Below are positions 1 to 5,679 of a DNA stretch of 9,822 bases, piece after piece. Each line of letters opens with the position of its first letter. The first letter of the stretch is position 1. The position numbers were made by a program, and so were the translations under genes. A model generated the notes under the pieces. That model had not been told where the DNA came from, did not search any database, and worked only from the letters and a program-made list of their open reading frames with translations. Source of the stretch: Clostridiales bacterium (lineage in GTDB: Bacteria; Bacillota; Clostridia; Oscillospirales; Oscillospiraceae); NCBI GenBank assembly GCA_021203685.1, contig JAJQAS010000176.1, positions 1 to 9,822 on the forward strand, written 5' to 3'.

Positions 1-1
1 T

Positions 2-61
2 CCGGAGCTGGCCGCCGGTTACATGAAGCAGACCACACAGACCCGCTACACCATTGGCTGA
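2..61 (+). CDS. C-terminal tail of an unidentified protein (partial)
   Basis: An open frame runs in from the left edge and stops at TGA 59-61. It gives only 19 residues, PELAAGYMKQTTQTRYTIG. The tail is too short to assign to a family. It lies on the same strand as the mobile-element genes that follow and is probably the gene before them in the same module. The start and most of the protein are outside the window. Confidence 0.5.
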   Translation, partial: PELAAGYMKQTTQTRYTIG

Positions 62-66
62 AAAAA

Positions 67-107
67 GCCCCTTGTGCTACACGGCGACCAAACCAAGCAC
101 AAGAGGC
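67..107 (-). terminator. Hairpin with a T-run on the minus strand
   Basis: CTTGTGCT (71-78) pairs with AGCACAAG (96-103). GCC (67-69) pairs with GGC (105-107) across a C·A mismatch. The run of A at 61-66 becomes a T-run after the hairpin when read on the minus strand, so it has terminator shape for leftward transcription. There is no T-run on the plus side. No leftward gene is visible here, so it may only block antisense transcription, or be a processing hairpin between two plus-strand genes. Confidence 0.3.
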
Positions 108-185
108 CCTGCACCTACCCACAACAGGGGAGGACACGGTTATTTTACCGCCGTTCTCCCCGCTCGTCAAGAAAGGATTTTTACC

Positions 186-401
186 ATGTTTTTCGTTGAT
201 ACGTGCGAGTCGATTTATAAAATCAAGTCCGGGTTGAACGCCATTCAGGGACTTCATCAAGCGATGGTCGAGGGCGGGGCAGACCCGTCAAGCTGGATGG
301 ATGGCCTGTATTTCGTTGCCTCTGAGTTGCAGAAAGAAACGGACGAGCTGGAGAAGCTGTTGGACGCTGAGTATAATCGGCGCAAGGCTGAGGGGAGGTA
401 A
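186..401 (+). CDS. Small hypothetical protein of a mobile element
   Basis: 71 residues starting MFFVDTCESIYKIKSGLN. The ATG at 186 is preferred over the in-frame ATG at 54 because AAGGA lies just upstream (about 174-178) and the longer N-terminus, in the untranslated-looking leader, is low-complexity. The protein is soluble, acidic and probably mostly helical, with a charged heptad-like tail (residues about 45-71, LQKETDELEKLLDAEYNRRK) that could form a short coiled coil. No known domain is recognised. It ends four bases before the ATG of the DUF6291/DnaD-like gene, so the two are almost certainly co-transcribed and perhaps translationally coupled. Small accessory proteins of this kind are common next to replication genes in Firmicute elements; no function is proposed. 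Confidence 0.6.
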   Translation: MFFVDTCESIYKIKSGLNAIQGLHQAMVEGGADPSSWMDGLYFVASELQKETDELEKLLDAEYNRRKAEGR

Positions 402-405
402 CACC

Positions 406-1098
406 ATGAAGGGGTTTATGATCTATGGCGACCTGGAGCAACAGGTGGCAAGCCTGACAGACGCGCAGGTGGGGCAGTTGCTCCGGGCCATGTTCGAGTT
501 TAACCGGGGCGTGGAGCCGTCCCCCGCTGACCCGTTGGTGGGTCTGGCCTTTGGCTTTGTCAGGGGGAACATGGAACGGGACCGGGCAAAATATGAGGCC
601 ACCTGCGAGAAGCGCAAGGCCGCCGGAGCAAAGGGCGGACGGCCCAAAAAACAAAAGGTTTCTGCGGAAACCCCATTTTTTAACTCGGAAAGCAATAGCT
701 TTTCTGAAAACCCAACTAATAGTCTTAAGTCTAATTCTAATCCAAATTCAAATATTAACTCTAACGTCAACGTCAATAGTCAGTCCCCCTCTGTCGAGGG
801 GGTTATAGGGGGGACGCAGACGGGGACGCAAGACGGGGAGAACACACGGGATTTTTTGGATTCTGTGGCCTACTTCGACAAGTGCGGCCTGTCTCTCAAC
901 CGGGCAAACAAGCGCATTTTGGCCCGTTGGGTGCGGGAAGTGGGCTTTGACGTGGTGGTTTTAGCCGTTGACCGCTCCATGATTCACGGGGCAAAGACGG
1001 CGGGCTATGTGTTTACCGTCCTGTCGGAATGGCGGTCTTTGGGCCTTCACGATGTCGAGGCGGTAGAAAATCACCTGGAAGGGGAGGGAGTAGCATGA
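406..1098 (+). CDS. DUF6291 / DnaD-like replication protein of a mobile element
   Basis: 230 residues, with a good ribosome site (GGGGAGG, 393-399) before the ATG at 406. Residues about 1-83 match my memory of DUF6291: MKGFMIYGDLEQQVASLTDAQ, then FAFGFVRGN-like and ERDRAKYEATCEKRKAAGAKGG segments, ending in a basic GRPKKQK patch. Residues about 88-145 are an Asn/Ser-rich linker. Residues about 147-222 resemble a DnaD/DnaB2 C-terminal domain (RANKRILARWVREVGFD, then AGYVFTVLSEWRSLGL). DnaD-type proteins act with DnaB/DnaC-type loaders to open origins and load helicase, so a role in element replication is likely. The stop overlaps the next start (ATGA at 1095-1098). The linker DNA (about 660-790) is visibly richer in A/T than its neighbours. 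The family call is from pattern memory, not a search. Confidence 0.75.
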   Translation: MKGFMIYGDLEQQVASLTDAQVGQLLRAMFEFNRGVEPSPADPLVGLAFGFVRGNMERDRAKYEATCEKRKAAGAKGGRPKKQKVSAETPFFNSESNSFSENPTNSLKSNSNPNSNINSNVNVNSQSPSVEGVIGGTQTGTQDGENTRDFLDSVAYFDKCGLSLNRANKRILARWVREVGFDVVVLAVDRSMIHGAKTAGYVFTVLSEWRSLGLHDVEAVENHLEGEGVA

Positions 1099-1286
1099 AC
1101 AAGCGGAAAAACGAGCGGGGGCCTTTTGACGACCCTGTGCGCCTGGCTACTGACCGGGTGCTGTCCCTGGTGGCTCTGGCCGTGGGGGCGGCAGCTCTGG
1201 CCCTTCATGATGGCCCCGTAATGGTTGGGTGCGGCGTGGTTATGCTGCTGGTTGGCCTGTTGGGGCTGGCCTTCGGGACGTGGTGA
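1095..1286 (+). CDS. Small two-helix membrane protein
   Basis: 63 residues. The start ATG overlaps the stop of the preceding gene (ATGA), with GGGGAGGGAG just upstream as ribosome site. The first 20 residues are charged (MNKRKNERGPFDDPVRLATD). Two hydrophobic helices follow, about residues 22-39 and 42-61, with a short HDGP turn between them. This fits a hairpin-like inner-membrane peptide with a basic, probably cytoplasmic, N-terminus. It lies between a replication protein and another membrane protein, with only four bases to the next ATG, so it is part of the same operon. No family is recognised. It could be a partner of the membrane/HTH protein that follows. Confidence 0.6.
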   Translation: MNKRKNERGPFDDPVRLATDRVLSLVALAVGAAALALHDGPVMVGCGVVMLLVGLLGLAFGTW

Positions 1287-1290
1287 AACC

Positions 1291-2265
1291 ATGAGAGGGC
1301 CTATCACTACGCCGGAGCAACTGCAAGAGCGGGTGGAGTATCTGACCGGGATGCTCCACGCCCGCTCCGACGTGTTGGGCTGTGGCGTTCCTCTGCTGGC
1401 CCTGGTGGTGGGCGGTTGTCAACCGGGACACATTCACCCCGTATTGGTAGCCGCCTGTCTGGTGGGAGAGCTGGCCTGTGTGCTGTGGTTCAACCCCTGG
1501 GGCTGCTTAGACCGCTGCCTGGCCCCGCTGTCCCGCTCCCTGCTGCTGCTGTCCATCCTGCTTGTGGCCCTGGCCGCTGTGATGGCCGTCATGGACGCGC
1601 CAATTGTGGGGGTGCTGCTGGTTGCGTTGGCCGCCGGGTGCGTGGCCGTGGCCCTGTGTCGGCGTAAGGCGTGGCTGTTGGCGTGGCAAGTGCAACAGTC
1701 CCCGGAGGTCGATACCGTCTTAGCCCACCTGACCCACGGCGGGGAGTGGGAGCCGGGGACGGTGTGGGACAATGACGGCTGCCGACAAACCCGCGCCCTA
1801 CTCCATCAAGCGCTGGGTATGGAGTGTAACGAGGATGAGCTTGACCGGGCTTATAAGGCCGTGTATCTGCTGGCCTACCTCTCCGGCATGGAGGGCAGAG
1901 AGGCAGAGGTGGAGCGGCTGAAAAAGAAGCTGGCCGAGGCAGAGGCCAACGCCGACCAGTGGCACTCTGAGGCTATCAACTGGAAGTCCGTGGCGAGGTA
2001 CAACCAGGACACGGGCAACGCTCTGGACCGGATGAAGCAGGAGCTTCAGGAGGCCATACAACGCGCCCAGGACGCCGAACAGAGGGCAGAGGTTGCAGAG
2101 ACGGAGCTGTCCGCCTGGAGACCGGAGGGGACAGAGGAAAGCAAAGAGGCGGCGGTGCTGGCCTACCTCCAGAGCGGCCACAGCTACAAGGAAACCGGGG
2201 ACAAGTTCGGCATGAGCAAGTCACAGGTCTGGAGGCTGGCAAACGAAGGAGAGGGGCAAGAATAG
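1291..2265 (+). CDS. Membrane protein with coiled coil and C-terminal helix-turn-helix
   Basis: 324 residues, start ATG 1291, four bases after the previous stop; its ribosome site (GGTGAAACC) is weak, suggesting translational coupling. Visible layout: a short soluble N-terminus (1-28); hydrophobic segments about 30-42, 50-68, 83-101 and 104-122; a cytoplasmic-looking middle part (125-195); a long Glu/Lys/Ala-rich coiled coil (about 200-278, including GREAEVERLKKKLAEAEANA); and a C-terminal helix-turn-helix of the resolvase/Hin type (about 283-318: EAAVLAYLQSGHSYKETGDK, then FGMSKSQVWRLANEG). The combination suggests a membrane-anchored DNA-binding protein. It sits last in the operon, directly before the phased CGTTCC array, which is the obvious candidate target. 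Roles in tethering, partition or copy control are inferences. No named family is recognised. Confidence 0.7.
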   Translation: MRGPITTPEQLQERVEYLTGMLHARSDVLGCGVPLLALVVGGCQPGHIHPVLVAACLVGELACVLWFNPWGCLDRCLAPLSRSLLLLSILLVALAAVMAVMDAPIVGVLLVALAAGCVAVALCRRKAWLLAWQVQQSPEVDTVLAHLTHGGEWEPGTVWDNDGCRQTRALLHQALGMECNEDELDRAYKAVYLLAYLSGMEGREAEVERLKKKLAEAEANADQWHSEAINWKSVARYNQDTGNALDRMKQELQEAIQRAQDAEQRAEVAETELSAWRPEGTEESKEAAVLAYLQSGHSYKETGDKFGMSKSQVWRLANEGEGQE

Positions 2266-2391
2266 CCGTTCCGGGGTGCGTTTCAAGTCGTTCCGTGGGC
2301 CGTTCCAGACCGTTCCTGAGCCGTTCCAGGGCGTTCCTGGAGCGTTCCAAACCGTTCCTAACCCCGGTCCCTATCCGTTCCAAACCGTTCC
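2266..2391 (+). repeat. Helically phased array of CGTTCC motifs (iteron-like)
   Basis: Ten exact CGTTCC hexamers start at 2267, 2289, 2301, 2311, 2322, 2332, 2343, 2353, 2376 and 2386, and a degenerate CGGTCC is at 2365. Most are preceded by C and followed by AGA/AGG/TGA/AAA-type triplets. Steps are 22, 12, 10, 11, 10, 11, 10, 12, 11 and 10 bases, so nearly every motif falls on the same face of the helix. The array begins at the base after the stop codon of the HTH gene and ends about 85 bases before the operon terminator. It therefore lies in the 3' untranslated part of that transcript. It could be a replication iteron set, a centromere-like partition site or an RNA-level element. Confidence 0.8.
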
Positions 2392-2477
2392 ACAGAGGGG
2401 CTATAACCCGCTCCAGGGCGAAAACAGACAGGCCCACCACCTGGAGCGGCAGGGGAGGGGAGGACGTACAAACAAAG

Positions 2478-2509
2478 AGAGGTTCCCCAACGGCGGGGAG
2501 CCTCTTTTT
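2478..2509 (+). terminator. Rho-independent terminator of the mobile-element operon
   Basis: AGAGGTTCCCC (2478-2488) pairs with GGGGAGCCTCT (2495-2505) over eleven positions, with one T·G wobble. The loop is AACGGC and a T-run follows (2505-2509). It closes the plus-strand operon that ends with the membrane/HTH gene and leaves the CGTTCC array inside the transcript. Confidence 0.85.
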
Positions 2510-2584
2510 GCAGATGTCGTTGTAGATGTCGATGGTGATAGAATGAACTTTTTGAGCCAAAACCGAAAATGAGACAGACCGAAA

Positions 2585-2626
2585 AAAGGGGTAACAAAGG
2601 GGTAACATGCAAATTAAAGGGGTAAC
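2585..2626 (+). repeat. Three copies of AAAGGGGTAAC near the attachment site
   Basis: The 11-base sequence AAAGGGGTAAC occurs exactly at 2585-2595, 2596-2606 (tandem) and 2616-2626. A related inverted GTTACC lies at 2732-2737, just inside the tRNA fragment. Short directly repeated sites at this distance from an integration site are typical of arm-type binding sites for tyrosine integrases; that role is inferred, because no integrase is in the window. Confidence 0.6.
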
Positions 2627-2646
2627 CAATAGCGTGCTATAAGTTG

Positions 2647-2707
2647 CGAAAAGCTACAACAAGGGTTTTAGGAATTGCTTGAAATATCAACGAAAAACTA
2701 CAACAGG
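2647..2707 (+). repeat. Imperfect 17-base direct repeat beside the attachment site
   Basis: CGAAAAGCTACAACAAG (2647-2663) recurs as CGAAAAACTACAACAGG (2691-2707), 15 of 17 bases identical and 44 bases apart. It lies between the AAAGGGGTAAC repeats and the tRNA fragment. It is probably another set of integrase or excisionase sites, or a remnant of element-end structure. Confidence 0.45.
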
Positions 2708-2747
2708 TAAAAACGCCAAACAACAAGATACGTTACCTAGATTTTAA

Positions 2748-2792
2748 CTCGTAATGAGAAGGTTGTCAGTTCGATTCTGACCAGAAGCTCCA
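2748..2792 (+). other. Attachment site: 3' half of a tRNA-Thr(CGU) gene
   Basis: From the anticodon loop onward the sequence is tRNA-like: loop CTCGTAA (2748-2754, anticodon CGT), 3' anticodon stem TGAGA, a variable region, T arm GTCAG-TTCGATT-CTGAC (2766-2782), acceptor strand CAGAAGC, discriminator T and CCA (2790-2792). The matching 5' acceptor strand GCTTCTG and a D arm are absent upstream, and the 5' anticodon stem pairs poorly, so this is not a whole tRNA. Tyrosine integrases often insert into tRNA 3' ends and leave such a duplicate at the far end. The element is thus to the left, and the rebuilt tRNA should be at its other end. Confidence 0.75.
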
Positions 2793-2796
2793 TACA

Positions 2797-2835
2797 AAAA
2801 GCACTTGAAACTGTGGTTTCAGGTGCTTTTCTTTT
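2797..2835 (+). terminator. Terminator originally behind the tRNA gene
   Basis: AAAAGCACTTGAAAC (2797-2811) pairs with GTTTCAGGTGCTTTT (2816-2830) over fifteen base pairs with one T·G wobble, loop TGTG, followed by a CTTTTTG run. It lies five bases behind the CCA of the tRNA fragment and is most likely the old chromosomal terminator of that tRNA. Confidence 0.85.
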
Positions 2836-2841
2836 TGTTTT

Positions 2842-3114
2842 GTGAATTTTTAGAACATGGTTGGCCCAATTTGTCAATTTGACGAACAGGGGCATATTCC
2901 GGTTTTCAACCACGCTTTCTACCACGGGCTGTTGAAAAGAGGACCGGTCAAGGAGCCCCTCTGATCGGACCTCGCTCTGTTCCATGGCATGTCAGGTATC
3001 GTAGGCCAAACGCCCAGCCGGGGTCCGCAGGAGGCCACCAACGGGCGGTGGAGGGGATACCGGGTTCCCCGGGCTTTGGTACGGCAGAAAAATTTTGTGT
3101 GCACTAACTTATGT
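2842..3114. other. Non-coding stretch with several hairpins, unassigned
   Basis: No credible gene is seen. Possible structures are GAGGACCGGTCA (2939-2950) with TGATCGGACCTC (2962-2973), one mismatch and one wobble; CCACC/GGTGG around 3036-3052; and GGGGA/TCCCC around 3054-3071. It may be an intergenic repeat or the remains of a structured RNA. I recognise no named RNA family. It separates the tRNA terminator from a decayed surface-protein fragment. Confidence 0.3.
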
Positions 3115-3330
3115 TACCAGTACAAGGTCTATGCCGTGAATGACACGGGAAAGAGCGGCGCGTCCGCCACCAAGACCGTCACCGCCTGATCGCCAAGCAC
3201 CTCACCCGCGCCAAGAACATCCCCCTCAAATGGACCCGGAATTGCAAAGGCCACCAGCTACATCATCCAGTATTCCTCCAGCAAGAGCTTCACCAGCTCC
3301 ACCACCAAGACCGTCAAGGTCAAAAAGGAA
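3115..3330 (+). pseudogene. Decayed fibronectin type III (surface protein) fragment
   Basis: Three stretches in different frames look like parts of adjacent fibronectin type III domains. YQYKVYAVNDTGKSGASATK plus TVTA (3115-3186) resembles the last strand of one domain and ends at a TGA. LTRAKNIPLKWTR (3201-3239) resembles the first strand of the next. After a frame change, GIAKATSYIIQYSSSKSF onward to KTVKVKK (3238-3327) continues the same domain. Secreted proteins with such repeats (KATGYxIQYS, KTVTVK) are common in Clostridia. No start, signal peptide or long frame remains, so this is a relic. It lies just beyond the integration junction and may be debris from an earlier rearrangement. Confidence 0.65.
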
Positions 3331-3379
3331 CCCAAACCGGCTCCGCCCTGGCAGGGCAGCACAGCCGCACAAACCAAAC

Positions 3380-3418
3380 GACCACGCACGGGACGGCCTG
3401 TGCGCGGTCGGTCCTTCT
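3380..3418 (+). terminator. Possible terminator after the decayed surface-protein fragment
   Basis: GACCACGCAC (3380-3389) pairs with GTGCGCGGTC (3400-3409) apart from one A·C mismatch, followed by GGTCCTTCT. The T-run is weak. It may be the leftover terminator of the broken fibronectin-type gene. Confidence 0.35.
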
Positions 3419-3496
3419 GTGAAGTCTTAAGATGTGGTGGAACCGATTCATTTATATGGCTATCCCCTTTACTCAGCCTGGATTCTTCCAAATCCG

Positions 3497-3601
3497 CCGC
3501 CAGCCCCCGCCCCCACCACGACAAAAGGGCCATCCGGGAAAGACCCGGACAGCCATGTTTGTGCTTTGCGTTTCCGATTCAGGGAGGCAGTGCAGCCCGC
3601 C
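3497..3601 (-). repeat. Dispersed intergenic repeat, copy A, with terminator for the SLC13 gene
   Basis: This stretch is similar over about 105 bases to 5225-5335. Its core is a hairpin: GGGC (3527-3530), CA, TCCGGG (3533-3538), loop AAAGA, CCCGGA (3544-3549), CA, GCC (3552-3554). On the minus strand it is followed by TTTTGT (3526-3521), which makes it the rho-independent terminator of the transporter gene ending at 3607. The symmetrical CA/CA internal loop is shared by all three copies in the window. Confidence 0.75.
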
Positions 3602-3606
3602 TTCTG

Positions 3607-4995
3607 TCAGTACAGTCCGACCAGTTTTCCCACCAGCGGCAGCCACAGGGCGGACAGGATCACCAGCGCCAGTTGCATCCAGAGGGTGCTGCGGGCCATG
3701 TCGGTCATGGCGTAATACCCCTTGCCGTAGGTGATGAGGGGCACCGTGTCCAGCGGCAGCAGGTAGCAGTTGCAGGCGCACACGGCGGCGGTCATCAGCA
3801 GCAGGGCCGGAGCGGTCCCCGCGTTGTTTGCCAGCGAGACCAGAGCGGGGGCCAGAATGGGGACCAGCGAGGTCGCCACGGGAATGACGATCAGCGAACA
3901 GAAAATCAGCAGGGCGGTGAAGGCGATCAGCAGCGGGGTGGCAACGTGCAGCGTGGGAATCAGATCTGCGATACATTCGCTGACGCCGTTGTTGATCATC
4001 GCTGTGCTGATGGACAGCACGGTACCCACCAGAAAGAAGGCGTCCCAGCTGTTGTTTCGCAAAAAGGTGTGGACCTCCAGCACCTCCACGCCGGGCAGGA
4101 ACAGGATGCAACAGCCCAGAATGGCGACCACCATGACGTTGATGGCGGACACCCAGGAAGAGGCGATCCACAGCGCCAGCATCACCACCAGGAGCACCAC
4201 AACCTTTTTCTCCTTGGATCCCACTTTTTCGGGGATGTCCATCCGGTCGGTAAAGGCTTTGATCTCCGCCTGCGTCAGGTTGACGGGCCGGTAGCACCGC
4301 ACGCACAGCCACCATGCCAGGGGGATCATAACGATGGTCAGCGGAATGCCCACGCACATCCACTGGACAAAGGTGATGGTACTTCCGGTCAGTTCTTCCA
4401 GCTGGGTCATGGCGATCAGGTTCACGGAACTCCCCGCCGGAGTCATCATGCCGCCGATCATGCTGGCGACAGGAATGGCGATCATAAAGGCACGGCCTGT
4501 CCTTCTCCGTTCCTCCTCGTCGTCGTACATCTCCAGAAAGTCCAGGGAGATCGCCATGAAAATGGCACAGGTGGGAACGTTGGAGACAAGGGAAGAGAAG
4601 ATGGCTGTGGCCGCCATGATGGCAAACAGGGCAGTGTTGATGTCCCGGCCAAAGGCCCGCAGCAGCGCCCGCAGCAGACGCTTGGACAGGGGGATGCTGG
4701 TCAGCGCCGCCGCAATGCCAAAGGACGCCAACGTGAAGAACACGATGGGCTGGGAGTAGCCGACAAGCGCAACCCCCAGACTTTCCGTCACCCCCAGCAG
4801 AGGCATCAGGCCGCAAAACAGCAGACTCGTGATCACCACCGGGAGTGCTTCTGTCACCAGCATGACCAGAAAAGCCACCAGTACCCCCACCGTTCGCACA
4901 CCGGCCACGGTCAGAACGTCATTTTGCGGAACCAGCATGGAGATCACGATCGCAGCCACAGCAACGCCCATTCCAGCCGCCTTTTTGATATTCAT
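3607..4995 (-). CDS. SLC13/DASS family anion (dicarboxylate-type) transporter
   Basis: 462 residues with about eleven or twelve hydrophobic segments. Family signs: TEALPVVITSLLFCGLMPLLG near residues 48-68; the first substrate/sodium motif SNVPT at 138-142, matching the family SNxxT; TPAGSSVNLIA (185-195); the NNSWDAFFLVG region (314-324); and a final PLDTVPLITYGKGYY (414-428). The second SNT site of the repeat reads IPVATS (371-376), so Ser-Asn is not kept there. Known relatives move di- and tricarboxylates, sulfate or other anions, usually with sodium, across the inner membrane. The gene lies downstream of the lpdB-lpdD pair but has its own candidate promoter and terminator. It could import the acid used by the decarboxylase, but that link is only from position. 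Start ATG 4995 is preceded by GAGAGGAAGAG. Confidence 0.9.
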   Translation of the reverse strand: MNIKKAAGMGVAVAAIVISMLVPQNDVLTVAGVRTVGVLVAFLVMLVTEALPVVITSLLFCGLMPLLGVTESLGVALVGYSQPIVFFTLASFGIAAALTSIPLSKRLLRALLRAFGRDINTALFAIMAATAIFSSLVSNVPTCAIFMAISLDFLEMYDDEEERRRTGRAFMIAIPVASMIGGMMTPAGSSVNLIAMTQLEELTGSTITFVQWMCVGIPLTIVMIPLAWWLCVRCYRPVNLTQAEIKAFTDRMDIPEKVGSKEKKVVVLLVVMLALWIASSWVSAINVMVVAILGCCILFLPGVEVLEVHTFLRNNSWDAFFLVGTVLSISTAMINNGVSECIADLIPTLHVATPLLIAFTALLIFCSLIVIPVATSLVPILAPALVSLANNAGTAPALLLMTAAVCACNCYLLPLDTVPLITYGKGYYAMTDMARSTLWMQLALVILSALWLPLVGKLVGLY

Positions 4996-5046
4996 TTATT
5001 CTCTTCCTCTCTTATTTCCCGTTCACCTCTTGATTCTACCAGTCAA

Positions 5047-5110
5047 ATTATACATTATTTTCGCTGCTTTTGCCTTCCAATTTGTGAATTTTTTGACTTC
5101 CAGTTTGTAG
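5047..5110 (-). promoter_or_regulatory. Candidate promoter and direct repeats upstream of the SLC13 gene
   Basis: On the minus strand a perfect TATAAT occurs at 5052-5047, about 50 bases before the start codon. The -35 is weak (GGCAAA at 17 bases). Upstream, CTACAAACTGGAAG (5110-5097) and TCACAAATTGGAAG (5087-5074) form a direct repeat 23 bases apart, a position and spacing suited to an activator binding as a tandem dimer. A weak -35 with upstream repeats fits an activated promoter; the regulator is unknown. Confidence 0.45.
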
Positions 5111-5224
5111 CCTGTTTCCCAAAAGGGTTTTCTATTTGTCGTCCTACGATGCGATGAAAACGCTAATCCAAAGGGATAGCAAATGCCGTCAGGCGGCACT
5201 TCCGAAGCTGTGCTTCTCCCTGCA

Positions 5225-5335
5225 CCGCCAGCCATCCACCCCACCCACAACAAAAGGGCCATCCGGAGAGACCCGGACAGCCCTGTTTGCGGTTTGTGTA
5301 TGCGGTTTACGGCAGGAGCGGCGGCTCAGCCCGCC
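5225..5335 (-). repeat. Dispersed intergenic repeat, copy B, with terminator for the lpdB-lpdD genes
   Basis: Similar to 3497-3601. Core hairpin: GGGC (5256-5259), CA, TCCGG (5262-5266), loop AGAGAC, CCGGA (5273-5277), CA, GCCC (5280-5283). On the minus strand TTTTGTTG follows (5255-5248), giving a good terminator after the LpdD-like stop codon at 5326. The similarity to copy A runs on through TGTTTG and into the last codons of the gene (CAGCCCGCC). Confidence 0.8.
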
Positions 5336-5679
5336 TCCCCCCGGAGTAGGCGCAGCACCGCCTGGAGTTCCTCCTCCAGCACGTCCAGGATCTCCTGGAT
5401 CTGGGGCTTTAGGATGCCGTCGTAGTGGACCCCGGCGACCGCCGCCACGGGGACCTGACAGGCGTTGGAGAGCGCCTCGGCCCAGCGCCGGCAGAGGACG
5501 CCGTCCCGGTGGCCGGGCAGCTCCAGCACCTGCACCGGCTGGCCGGGGAGGGCCACCGCCGCGGCCCCCACATGGCCCCGGTCGCCCCCCTCGATGAGGA
5601 CGCTGAGACCGCTGCCGGTGTCGTAGACCAAAACGTGGATGGGCTGGCCCAGCACCTGCACGTCACGGGTGAGGTTCAT
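5326..5679 (-). CDS. lpdD: LpdD-like protein, probable prenyl-FMN handling partner of the decarboxylase
   Basis: 117 residues starting MNLTRDVQVLGQPIHVLVYD. The ATG (5679) overlaps the stop of the UbiX-like gene as ATGA, and GGGAGGGA upstream serves as ribosome site. Length and pattern fit the small D subunit found with gallate and hydroxyarylic acid decarboxylases (LpdD/BsdD type; a prenylated-flavin chaperone-like domain): LIEGGDRGHVGAAAVA at 28-43, then LELPGHRDGVLCRRWAEAL (52-70), VAGVHYDGIL (81-90) and a C-terminal helix (about 93-113). The family is thought to help deliver or maturate prenylated FMN in the UbiD partner; it is not a decarboxylase by itself. Tight coupling to UbiX supports the call. 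The assignment rests on context plus motif memory, so the symbol is by homology. Confidence 0.7.
   Translation of the reverse strand: MNLTRDVQVLGQPIHVLVYDTGSGLSVLIEGGDRGHVGAAAVALPGQPVQVLELPGHRDGVLCRRWAEALSNACQVPVAAVAGVHYDGILKPQIQEILDVLEEELQAVLRLLRGEAG

Noticed and set aside
2266..2391. CRISPR array
   Set aside because: The units are six or seven bases with three- to six-base gaps, far too short for repeats and spacers, and no cas gene is present.
2276..2572. Plus-strand 98-codon frame with repeated PFQTVP units
   Set aside because: The peptide repeat is only the translation of the CGTTCC array, continues through the terminator hairpin and has no ribosome site. The alternative frame gives an equally repetitive peptide.
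2717..2792. A complete tRNA-Thr gene
   Set aside because: The 3' half is good, but there is no GCTTCTG 5' acceptor strand and no D arm, and the 5' anticodon stem pairs badly. It is treated as an attachment-site fragment.
2737..2985. Minus-strand 82-codon frame ending in LLVRIELTTFSLRVKI
   Set aside because: It is the antisense of the tRNA 3' end plus its terminator. This translated pattern is a familiar false gene call over tRNA genes.
3400..5157. Long plus-strand frame of 585 codons
   Set aside because: It is antisense to the transporter, rich in His/Gln/Gly as expected for a shadow of a GC-rich gene, with no domain.
5155..5168. CcpA-type cre site, TGAAAACGCTAATC
   Set aside because: The first half matches the consensus, but the closing CA is missing and the site lies about 100 bases upstream of the candidate promoter, so it is too weak to call.
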